From the NCBI RefSeq assembly GCF_963675165.1, contig NC_087388.1:3253272-3317271 (forward strand): a DNA stretch of 64,000 bases. Reading direction: 5' to 3'. The translations under genes were made by a program, and so were the position numbers. Positions 33,510 to 42,715 of the stretch are shown in pieces (positions within the stretch are counted from its first letter, which is position 1; every line of letters begins with the position of its first letter). The notes under the pieces are model-generated. The model was not told the DNA's origin and did no database searches. It worked only from the letters and a program-made list of their open reading frames with translations. This stretch comes from Halichondria panicea. Lineage: Eukaryota > Porifera > Demospongiae > Suberitida > Halichondriidae.

Positions 33510-35298
33510 TAATGAAAGGTAGCATTAGTTGTAATGCGAGTGAATAATGCGAGTGAATAACAAATGTTAGTGAAATTTCCCATGCTTGGCCTCGAATCGT
33601 GTAGTCCAGTGTTGACAAGTGGTCCAACTCAAGTATCAGTTTACATGATCGAATAGTGCAGTTACAACTGTACACTTTACATGTAAACAAACATTAACAT
33701 CAGACTCACTCCAACAAAAGTCTTGGCATATTGCATCTTCATAGTGATTGACGCATGTGGGTAGAGCTCCATAAAAGTGGAGTGGTGGTCACTAATTAGA
33801 GCCTCCAGGTCACCACATGCTGATGCTCCACAAAGATAATATCCATTATGTCCAGAAGGCATAAAAAGGCATAAAAAGTTTCCCCAGTGCTCATTGTCAA
33901 GTGACCAATGACAAGGGGCATTGCTGTGGAATTATAAACCTGAATGTAGCAATTATATTCTAGCTAGCACGTAGCTAATAGTATTGTGCTACAATGTGAC
34001 ATAATGTACGTATAGCTACATGTAGGTACATGAAACAAGGAGTACGCATCAAAAGGGACCAACCACACACACCACATAGATGTGTGCTTTACCATGTGGA
34101 TGCAGATTAGAATCTGAAGATCAACTTCTTGAAACCCTCTCAATTGTATATCGAGGGTGAAAAGTCTTCCATATAAACCTGATACCAAGAGGTTACGCAA
34201 CGCTTATATAGAGTATGATCCAGTTTACATAATTATGTACGGCATGAGCTTGACTTCTAATGGAAGAGCGCCTTCCAAGATGCCAGAGACACTGAAAAAA
34301 TCCAGCGTATCTAACAAGGCACGTCTGTTAACAATAGAATAGTGGTGTCGATCAGCATTTGTCAAGTCATCACGCTCCAAAAGATCACAATGATCCGACA
34401 CTACGCTAAACAGAAGGAAAAAGGGAGGTGCATGCAGTCACTAATTTGTGACAAGTACATGACTAAAAACAAACCTTGGTTTGAATATCTGACGCACTAT
34501 GTCGACAGAATCTAAATGCAGAAGCACTCTCCTTGAAGCCACCGATTGTCAGCGGAAACAACACCCACGGAATGGCACACCACACCAATTGCCTGTAAAA
34601 CACAAATTAATTATGTACATAATTCAACACATGTGTAGTAGCTAGGTACATGTATGGTGTACCTAGAGTATAAATACGTACTGATTCTAGCTTCTTTAAA
34701 TCTTGTATGATTGGCTTCAGCATGTGATCAATCCCAAACTGTGCCACAGCAGTGTATCTGATCGGCAATAGAATGCCCCTAAACATGTGCATGTTAATAA
34801 TCACTAATGACTATGTATATGCAAGCACATGCACACATAAACTAGAATACCTATTTTGTGCTTTTTCCGCCGTGAACCCAATGGGTTGCAAAGTTCAAGC
34901 TCGTCGTAGTAGAGATTAATCTGAAGTGCTACTGGATCCTGTTGAGAAGAGTTCATTCTCATGAAATTGCTTGCAGTAGTCACCAAGGAGTTCTTCACTT
35001 GGATGAGTCCATCACCTAAAATGTACATGAACATATCTGTACTTGGTGTCCATGCAGACTTACTACAAAATTGAAGTGGCTGCGATAGTACTGTAATTGC
35101 TGATGGAACGATCCTGAAAACTTGCTGATTCCGTTTGCAAATAGCAATGCTCGTGTCTTTGTTTCCAATGTTTCTGAGACAAACTTCACTAAATCTCCTA
35201 CACACTGTAATTACCAATTTGTTTTGGTAACAACCTATCATTGTCAAAACATTCAGATGTGTAAATGTAACTATCATTGTTGTTAGCATACCAAACAA
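33510..35298 (-). pseudogene. Multi-copy transposon-like gene (LYYDELELCNPLGS / RFEAKHG family)
   Basis: Successive minus-strand blocks match an uncharacterised family found in many copies in sponges, cnidarians and fish. INLYYDELELCNPLGSRRKK is near 34,880. FGIDHMLKPIIQDLKKLES is near 34,710. A segment reading GGFKESASAFRF follows near 34,520. SGILEGALPLEVKLMPY (the usual DILEGVLPLE-x-K block) is near 34,240. ALISDHHSTFMELYPHASIT and KMQY are near 33,750, and RFEAKHGKF is near 33,590. Introns and frameshifts separate the blocks. The family is transposon-like by copy number, but I know of no named domain or function. Several blocks are in different frames with stops, so this copy is probably dead. 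Confidence 0.6.
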
Positions 35299-35490
35299 CC
35301 CACCCCTTTGTAAAGCTCCATTGTAAAGCCCACTAAAGCTAACAACCCACCCATTGTAAAGCTAACAACCCGACGAGATTGCCCGCGCGTCATTCTATAT
35401 CACTAATATCATTATAGAGGCAATGACTATTTTTAGAGAGTCTCCTGCTAGTCTATCAATCTTAGTAGAAATTAGAACCATCACATAGAA

Positions 35491-36746
35491 AGTGCATCCA
35501 GTCTAAAGAGTAGAATACCAAAAAATATTTAATGTGTGAGTAGTTGTACTTAAATGTAAATATCTTATGATTCTAAGAAAATCTGCTGATACTATTGTGT
35601 AGGCGAATGAATAAGCTACAACATTGTTTCCATGACAACATAAGGTGGTGGGTTTGTGGTGATTAATAAAACAGTACCCAATTGTTATCGGTTATGTTAT
35701 CGGTTAGGGAGAGAAAAGGCCAACGGTTTCCGGCTAAGGTTTGGAACTTTCTCAGGTATATTAAGATATTAAGGACTGGGGACCTTCAATTATTGCTGAA
35801 TCAGCTAAAACGCAGCCACGCCCACGATTTTTAATATGTTTTGTGTGTAAAAATTCTGGATAGCTACTTGTCTTTTTTAGTTCTAAAAACGGTGTTCTAA
35901 ACCTTCCTTTTAGCTCTTAATTCTTAGTGTAGTAAGTAGGTAGTTCAAAGGCTTAAGCAGACATATCCGCTGGGAGAGAGCATCATGTTCTATTTAGAGT
36001 AAGTTATTAGCCTATAAAAATAAAAATGTCACTTATTGTCAGCAGTAAGACTAAGTTTTGTGCAAAATCTCACCTTTGGCCAAAGAAGTGGCTCTCTCCC
36101 AGCGGATATGTCTGTTTAAGCCTTTGAACTACCTACTACACTAAGAATTAAGAGCTAAAAGGAAGGTTTAGAACACCGTTTTTAGAACTAAAAAAGATAA
36201 GTAGCTGCACAAAATTTTTACACACAAAACATATTAAAAATCGTGGGCGTGGCTGCATTAATAATTGAAGGTCCCAGTCCTTAATATACCTGAGTTGTCA
36301 CAACATCTATAGATAAGATTTGATGTTACTTAAATATCTACACATCTACACATCTACACCACACATCCTCCGCAATGCTCAAAATTGCTAGTTTTTAGTG
36401 CCGTTTCGGTTAGGGAGAGATTTTAGGTCTAAAAATTACAGGGAGTAAGCTTGAATAAATTGAATAAATTGTCTAACTTAAAATTTTTCCAAAAATACTT
36501 TAGTTCCAGAGATATTGATGTTACGTACATTTTTTTACGATCACCCCCATTATCTCCTAAAATTATTTCCCACTAAAACAACTTTTGGGGAAATATTTTT
36601 GAATCATGTTGTAGCTTATTCTTTTAACCTATACAATGGTATCAGCACAATTTCTTAGAAATGTTCCAATCTTGAGATAGTACAACTACTCACCAATTTT
36701 TGTATTCTACTCTCTAGACTGGTCTACTCTCTAGACTGGATGCACT
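35491..36746. mobile_element. Outer inverted-repeat element (Tc1/mariner-like ends)
   Basis: The left end AGTGCATCCAGTCTAAAGAG returns inverted at the right end (CTAGACTGGATGCACT). The inverted similarity continues inward through GTAGAATAC, GAGTAGTTGTACT, TGATAC and GAATAAGCTACAAC. The right outer flank reads CACTGTA, so the likely terminus is TA-CAGTGCATCC, as in Tc1-like elements, but the left TA is not preserved. A second palindrome (35,752-36,293) sits inside. No protein is encoded. Confidence 0.6.
35752..36293. mobile_element. Inner foldback element, 542 bp near-perfect hairpin
   Basis: The left arm starts TCAGGTATATTAAG and runs through CGCAGCCACGCCCACGATTT, GTGTTCTAAACCTTCC and GCAGACATATCCGCTGGGAG. 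The right arm is the reverse complement of almost all of it, with a loop of roughly 100 bases around 36,000-36,085. The arms are about 230 bases long. No coding capacity. The two arms are similar enough that the element is probably recent or kept paired by gene conversion. Confidence 0.8.
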
Positions 36747-37284
36747 GTAGCTATTATTAAGACATTGCGTTACATTGTAAGTGTCTCTTTACCTTGACTA
36801 TGACAATGCTATTCACTTTCTAATGGCACAGATAGGTAGCAACAGATAGGTAGCAACTACTGTGGAGTGCTAGCTAGGAGAGCAAGTTTTGGTCGTATAT
36901 TCTTTTCAGGTATTGTAATACTATACCTTGCATGTGTACCTATTGGGTCATTGATTATACACGTTTAGTTACAACTTAAACTATTACAATAATGATCTTT
37001 ACCCTTCAAATTGTAGCATGCAACTCAAGAGTATTTTTACGTTTGAGCTGCGCCGAGCAGACGCTCCAAATGAATCTGGTGAGCGTGTCTGGTGAGCGTG
37101 TCAAGAGTGACGGCTTGCCGGATCCAGCATAACTGTACGTGTATGCACACGCTGCATATCTGTCTATCAGTCTCTACATACCTGCCTTTCTACTCATTGC
37201 ATGCTCGGAACGCCCCAATAATTACTGTGCTATTCACTCATGACCCTTTACCTGTTTGTGTCTTTAACTGAATTTTGACTACTC

Positions 37285-37378
37285 TGATGTATCGGTGTGG
37301 CTGATGTATCGGTGTGGAGGAGACTCTCTGTGGGGGGGCCACTCCAGAGGCAGGCCGGCCAACGCCGAGCATGAATCT
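37285..37378 (+). pseudogene. Degenerate copy of the VWRRY exon
   Basis: It begins GATGTATCGGTGTGG (itself duplicated) and ends GCCAACGCCGAGCATGAATCTG before GTGAGA. It shares the GAGGAGA-x-CTCTGTG, CCAGAGGCAGG and CAACGCCGAGCA stretches with the exon at 40,020-40,106 but cannot be read through. A further scrap (GCGCCGAGCAGACG, then ATGAATCTGGTGAGC) lies near 37,050-37,085. Confidence 0.5.
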
Positions 37379-37679
37379 GGTGAGATATTTTTAGTCTGAC
37401 AGTTTGTTGGGCTTAGCGGCGGGTCGCGGGTACTCTGTCTCTACACGTACTCTGTCTCTACACACCTGCGTGCTACATGTGTGTGTGTGCTATATGTAAA
37501 AAATTTGCTTTTGGGACTCGTGATCCTTTACCTGGTGCCTCTCCCTATGCGTCATTATTACGTACATGTACTGTTCAGTACCCTCGTCATAGCTAGAGCG
37601 CTACATCCTTTAATTAAGTGACTTTAATTAAGTGACTAATTGTGGTGAATGATTCTCCATTAAACTATCACCCTCACAG

Positions 37680-37774
37680 ATGTGTCTGTGTGGAGGAGAT
37701 ACAACGCTCTCTGTTGGGCCACTTCTTTGAGCTGATCCATCCAGAGTCAGGCCAACGCCGAGCAGATGAATATG
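37680..37774 (+). pseudogene. Copy of the VWRRY exon with 8-base insertion
   Basis: The acceptor CCTCACAG and donor ATATG|GTTAGT are the same as in the 40,020 copy. An eight-base insertion (TGTTGGGC) after AACGCTCTC shifts the frame and gives a stop, so this copy cannot replace the other one. The surrounding intron sequence is also shared with the 40,020 copy (ATTAAACTATC before, TTTGTCGAGAGTGATGG after). Confidence 0.6.
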
Positions 37775-37857
37775 GTTAGTTTGTCGAGAGTGATGGTGAT
37801 GGGGTTGCGTTTTAAATAGCAAGTACAGTGTAACCAATCCCTCTGTAGCGGCCACCC

Positions 37858-38933
37858 TCAGGGGCGTTTCTAGAGATTGAAGCAGGAGGGTGCTCAAGAG
37901 TACAGAAAAAATGGGGCGCGCATAGCGAGCGCAATTTTACGCCCCCGCATTTATTTCGGCGCATCTTTCATACATCCAGCTCCAGCTCCTCCCCCGGCTC
38001 CTCCCCCATGCAGCCTTGCAGCAAAAAAGTACAGCACACTGCCCAAGAAAAGAGCGGCTCCTACTATTCTTCCATTCTAGTTCTGTTACTATGATACTAG
38101 ACAAAGCTATTCTCTTCTAGAGCTTCTCTCTTCCATTCTAGTTCTGTTACTATGATACTAGACAAAGCATCTAGCTACAGTAATTTTTATGTTATTACAT
38201 GTGTATATTCTTGTAAATGACAATACAATGTATAATGTTGTAGTTTGTAGCCGAGAGCAATCGGTACTATAGCTCATAGTTTCCTGCTAAATAACACTCA
38301 AATGGATCTAATACATGCATAGCGTGATAATAAGACATAATTATGAGTCAGTCATCTTGTAGGATCTCCATGCACTATTCTCCTGGGGTACATCCTATAG
38401 CAAACTGGTCAATCACTGCAATGGGGGTGTCCAGTCATTCTAGTGCTTCTCAGTATCTCTCAGTGGAGCAAGAGGTGACTGGGAGAGTGCAGAGGATCTT
38501 GATCAGCTATTATGCATTACATAACAACAAGAGTATATGATAGAGGAGAGAGTATCGAACGTAGGCATACTGTACATCAGATGTATGCGGAGAGTAACGT
38601 GACTTCCTGTATCTGTCACAAGCTTGGAATTTGCACACTGACCAATCCAAGTTTGGGTGATGTCATCTATCAAGAAAATAGATTACATCACCCACACTTG
38701 GATGATTACCTTGGATGATTACTCTCTCTCTATCATAAACTCTATCATAAACTCTTGATTAGAATGGCAATACTGATTGCGCATGCTCAATTGGGCGTGG
38801 TCATGACTTGTAATCGAGATAGAGTGTGCACAGTTAGCTAGCTAGCTACTGAGTGATAGGATTAGTTTCATAGTTGTCTGGGGGTGCTCAAGCCCCCAAA
38901 GTCCCCCATTGTACACGCCACTGACCCTTGGGG
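37858..38933. mobile_element. hAT-type non-autonomous element nested in the MITE
   Basis: The left end CAGGGGCGT (37,858) and right end ACGCCACTG (38,933) form imperfect inverted ends. Inside them GAGGGTGCTCAAG pairs with CTGGGGGTGCTCAAG read from the right. The flanks share ACCCT on both sides, a possible target duplication. CAGGGGCGT ends are common in hAT MITEs. Between the ends lies non-coding sequence plus a third element (38,536-38,749). Confidence 0.45.
38536..38749. mobile_element. Small inverted-repeat element, innermost insertion
   Basis: It begins TATGATAGAG-GAGAGTA and ends with two copies of CTCTATCATA, so the ends are inverted. Internal segments also pair (CCAAGTTTGGGTGATGTC with ACATCACCCACACTTGG). 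The block AACGTAGGCATACTG to GAGAGTAACGTGACTTCC is shared with the copies at 4984 and 7902. Confidence 0.6.
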
Positions 38934-39674
38934 AACAACATTTTGGCCTAGGGGTGGCTTTGGTTGTTTTGTACACAAACTGTTCATTTGGGACCTGGGT
39001 GCCTGGCCATTTGTCGCTTCAGGGGTGGCCGGTTCCACTGTACTTATTCTGTCCACGTGCACGCACACACCGCATGCCATAACCAGCTCGTTTCTGGAGT
39101 GGCCTCACAGCCATAACTCGAGAACGAAGCATTATTTTGCATTATTTTGCATGACTAGAAGCCTATAATTATAAACTCTTACTTGCACTTCATTGATCCT
39201 TGAGCACCTGTAGCACCAAACACACTACCGTATACCTCGCTTGTGCATACGCACCGAGGCATAATTACGTGGTATGTCAGAAATTTGCTTTGGGGCTCAT
39301 GACCCTTCCTGTTTGTGCTAAGTGAGTAATGATTCTCCGTTAAACTATCCTCTCTTTGGGGCCACTCCAGAAACGAGCGTGAATCTAGTGAGGGTGACAG
39401 TTTCTTGGGCTTGCATTTTAAATATCGGTGTACTTATTCATAGCACCTTTATTCTACTCGCCCAAAATAATAGTTACGTGTGTGTGTGTGTGTGCTACTG
39501 TGTTCAGGCCACTCCTACTCCCTGTGCGTATCTGGCTGCTGTCTCGTACACACATGTAGATCCTGTTACGTTACGTACATGCATGTATGAACCTCTCTAA
39601 AGTGCTACAGAATGTCATTGTTACTGATTGTGATTACGATTACGATTCTCCATCTCTCTTTCTAACCCTCACAG

Positions 39675-39739
39675 ATGTATCGGTGTATCTCTGTGGGGCC
39701 ACTCCAGAGGCAGGCCGGCCAACGCCGAGCATGAATCTG
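39675..39739 (+). pseudogene. Degenerate copy of the VWRRY exon
   Basis: After the acceptor CCTCACAG it reads ATGTATCGGTGTATCTCTGT, then the CCAGAGGCAGGCCGGCCAAC and GCCGAGCATGAATCTG segments, and a GTGAGA donor. It is nearly identical to the copy at 37,285-37,378 at a distance of about 2.38 kb. A shorter scrap lies at about 39,345-39,390. Confidence 0.5.
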
Positions 39740-40019
39740 GTGAGATATTTTTAGTCTGGGGCTTAGCGGGTTATATAGCGGGTCGCGGGTACTCGGATGC
39801 TTATTATTATAGCAAAACTACATCTGTCTCTACTTACGTGTGTGTGTGTGTGTGTGTGTGCTTTTGGGACTCGTGATGGCTTACACACATTATTATGTAC
39901 ATGTACTGTTCAGTACTCTCGTCATAGCTAGAGCGCTACATGCAGAATGCCTTTAATTGAAGTGACTAATATTGTGATGAATGATTCTCCTATCCCCCAT
40001 TAAACTATCCCCCTCACAG

Positions 40020-40106
40020 ATGTGTCGGTGTGGAGGAGATACAACGCTCTCCACTTCTTTGAGCTGATCCATCCAGAGTCAGGCCAACGCCGAGCAGATG
40101 AATATG
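40020..40106 (+). CDS. Best copy of a symmetric phase-1 exon, unrecognised
   Basis: The exon lies between CCTCACAG and ATATG|GTTAGT. It is 87 bases long and open, reading VSVWRRYNALHFFELIHPES then GQRRADEYG. Both splice sites are in phase 1, so the exon can be duplicated or skipped without a frame change. The pattern W-R-R-Y...HPE-G-x-R-R-A-D-E looks like part of a real folded domain, but I do not know the family. Degenerate copies lie at 37,285, 37,680 and 39,675. Confidence 0.5.
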
Positions 40107-40429
40107 GTTAGTTTGTCGAGAGTGATGGGCTTGCGTTTTAAATAGCCAGCTGTCGTAGTTAGGTCTTTAGATAGCTCGTTTAAGCACTCCGTTCTGCAAG
40201 CATTATACGTAGCTTGGTAGCTTGGTATTGTAACGATGAGTCCCTAGAATATGTAATTCTGGAGCTTCAATTGTGCTTTGTACTCTTTCCCCAACTTTCC
40301 CCAACTTCTGCTTTGCTTCTTCTGCTGTTAGGTAGAAAGCAGGATCACCGGCAACTGCAGAGTGGTCATGCCAAATCTTGAAATAACGTGTGCTCTTCAG
40401 CCTGTATAATTAATGTGTATTACTGTCCT

Positions 40430-40590
40430 TAGCAACAGTAATTTTAAATTGCCGTTTGTATGTACTGTGTCTTACTGTCCTTAGCAACTCTATGTAAAGT
40501 AATTTTAAATTGCGTTGTATGTAAAGTAATTTTAAATTGCGTTGTATGTAAAGTGATCTTAAATTGCGTTGTATGTACTGTGTGTTACTG
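40430..40590. repeat. 30-bp minisatellite
   Basis: About four units of GTAAAGTAATTTTAAATTGC plus GTTGTAT lie in a row, flanked by two copies of TACTGTGT-x-TTACTGTCCTTAG. Confidence 0.8.
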
Positions 40591-40853
40591 TCCTTAGGAA
40601 CTCTATGTTTTTCAAGATTAAAAATTATGACTGTGTATTACTCATGTTTCTCAATTATCCTCACCAACTCCGTGTAGAAAGAGGAAAGAGGAAGACATAG
40701 GAACAGACTGGTACACCATAGTGCTCCTCTCCCGCACAACTTCCTGGTGCTTGTGGTGCTTGTGGTTGACTCCACACGTTTCACTGGCGTTCATGAAGGC
40801 TGGGACAGCAGTACCATATCCAGCTCCTCCTTCTCAAGCTCGGAACAGTCTCG

Positions 40854-41368
40854 TCAAGAATCTGTCACTTGCATCTCGCTGAATTTTGACACACAAGCTC
40901 TACCGCAGGTACACCCAACCCATCTCATATGGCACTCGACGATGCTGAGGTGCGTGTCGACGTTGCTGAGGGGCGTGTGGTGGCACTTGACGATGCTGAG
41001 GTGCGTGTGGAGGAGTTGTATGTGGATGTGGAGGAGATGTGGAGGAGTTGTATGGCCATTTGAGTCTGAATAAGTTGTTATAATGATGTTTTTGTTAACA
41101 TAATAGCAAAACTTACTCTCAGGAGGCGTGGGACTGTCGGGGGGTGATGGTGACATGGGACCATCTGAAGAGAAGATATGGAGTATAGGTAGCTGTTAGT
41201 GTTTATATTTTTGTTAACTGTTAAGTAACCTCTAGAGAAGTGAATGCTCTCCTCCAAATCCTCCACTGTTGAGGCCTCATCTTCACTAAAACCTTCTAAT
41301 TCCTCGGCCTCGAAGGTGACACCGGGTGCGGGTGCTGTGAAGTAGTCAAGGGCTACTTCTTGGGTCAT
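40854..41368 (-). CDS. Possible three-exon minus-strand gene with acidic N-terminus
   Basis: The ATG at 41,368 opens MTQEVALDYFTAPAPG and an acidic run (EAEELEGFSEDEASTVEDLE). Exon one ends AGAG|GTTACT near 41,230. Exon two follows CTTCAG and reads DGPMSPSPPDSPTPPE before A|GTAAGT. Exon three follows TTATTCAG and runs in phase to a stop at 40,854. All joins are phase 1. Exon three is low-complexity (His/Leu/Thr) because it covers a repeat (GTTGTATGTGGATGTGGAGG) whose plus strand also reads as ALDDAEVRVDVAEG repeats. The strand of that last exon is therefore uncertain. The family is unknown. Confidence 0.4.
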
Positions 41369-41708
41369 TCAGTGCAGTTGCTGCACGCTGTGCTCTGGAC
41401 ATCTCTTAGCTCTTGAAGAATAAAGATGCGAGTGCACCTGCAAGGTTTTGCCTGCGCAGAGTCTGCGCATGGGGAAATCCCTTCACGGATTCCGTAAATT
41501 AGTACCAAATTAGTAAGCTAGTGAGGTAGCTCTCTTTAAACTGTGGTCATGTGAATGTCCCTCAAAGTGTGTGGGGGAAGATGGCTGAAGTGTTCACTAC
41601 ACTGGGTCAGGAGATGCTCGGCAGGTACAGGAAGGTCTCCGCTTCAAGCTGGTGCAAAAAAATGTGTTGATTGCAGAACCTTTGTGGCCTAAAGGTTAAT
41701 TTAATTAG

Positions 41709-41748
41709 TGCCGCATTAAGGGGGTTTTCCTAGGCCCAGTCACAAATG
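41709..41748. repeat. Solo terminal repeat of the TGTGACAG element family
   Basis: GTGCCGCATTAAGGGGGTTTTCCTAGGCCCAGTCACA-type sequence matches the right end of the element at 43,182-44,497 (TTAAGGGGTGTTTTCCTAGG, then CCCTGTCACA). The rest of the element is missing. The same site is preceded by TTAATTTAATTAGTGCCGC, as in the other end of that element, so it is probably an internal-deletion product. Confidence 0.6.
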
Positions 41749-42014
41749 TTTTACTCGATCAACTAGCTATGGTCAACTTAAGTAGAGTGTCATTGACCCA
41801 AGCTCCGCCTTCACTAATAATTGCACCCACGCACGTGATAAACATTCCAGAGCGATGACGTCGCGCACATGAATTTTAATCCTTAATACCCATACAAAGA
41901 CACACACATACACCCGCGCGGGCACACATACAGACGGGCACACATACAGACACGCACGCACGCACATAAAGATACACACACATAAAGATACACACACACA
42001 CCACTTACTGTACG

Positions 42015-42205
42015 TTCCAAGTGTACGTTCGAAGTAGGTAGTAGGTAGTTGGCTTAGCTTTTGAAGTAGGTAGTTGGCTTACCTATTTAGCTTTCGAAGT
42101 AGCTTAGCTATTTAGCTTTCGAAGTAGGTAGCTATAATAGCTTTCGAAGTAGGTAGTTGGCTTAGCTTTCGAAATAGGAAGTTGGCTTGGCTTTCGAAGT
42201 AGGTA
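42015..42205. repeat. Minisatellite with TTCGAA, unit about 26-34 bp
   Basis: About seven imperfect units of TTTCGAAGTAGGTAGTTGGC plus TTAGC. A run of CA-type simple repeat with ACACATACAGACGGGC units lies just before it (about 41,895-42,003). Confidence 0.85.
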
Positions 42206-42715
42206 GTTGGTGACCTTTAAACTCTAAACGGAATGAAACGGAATGTATTCATTCCAATAAATGCCCATTGCCATGGTGTGCTGTGTCAGCATGCAGTGCT
42301 CCAAAGTATGTTAATATCCTTAGCAAACTCTTGAAGTCTTGCAAGATGTTGCGTAGCCGAGTTGAGTAGGAAAGGTAAGGAACTGTAGTTACAAATTTTC
42401 CCCACAAAAGTAGCCTTACATCATAATTTATAATTTATAGTATCTAACATGAATCTGCTGTGCTTGTATAAATGTTATAAATCGCTGTGTTGTTATAAAT
42501 CGCTCAACCAGGTATAGGTATAGTCAGCCGCCGTTCTTTGGAACCACCGTCTGAGCACTCTTGTCATGAACACATTTGATTGTCATTACGTCTGTCAAAA
42601 CCAATGGAATGTACTATAATCGCGATCTTAATTTACACGTTTGATAAGTTAATGCGCAAAGCGTCAAGCAGCAATATCTTCTCTACAAACTCTGCTATAG
42701 ACTGTCCTGATCTCT

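Larger units (their letters stand above)
37824..39042. mobile_element. Tc1/mariner-type MITE carrying a nested insertion
   Basis: The left end TACAGTGTAACC (37,824) pairs with the right end GGTTCCACTGTA (39,042). This gives TA-CAGTG ends and TA on both sides. The sequence next to each end also pairs (GCGGCCACC with GGTGGCC). Removing the insert at 37,858-38,933 leaves a MITE of about 140 bases. Confidence 0.6.
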
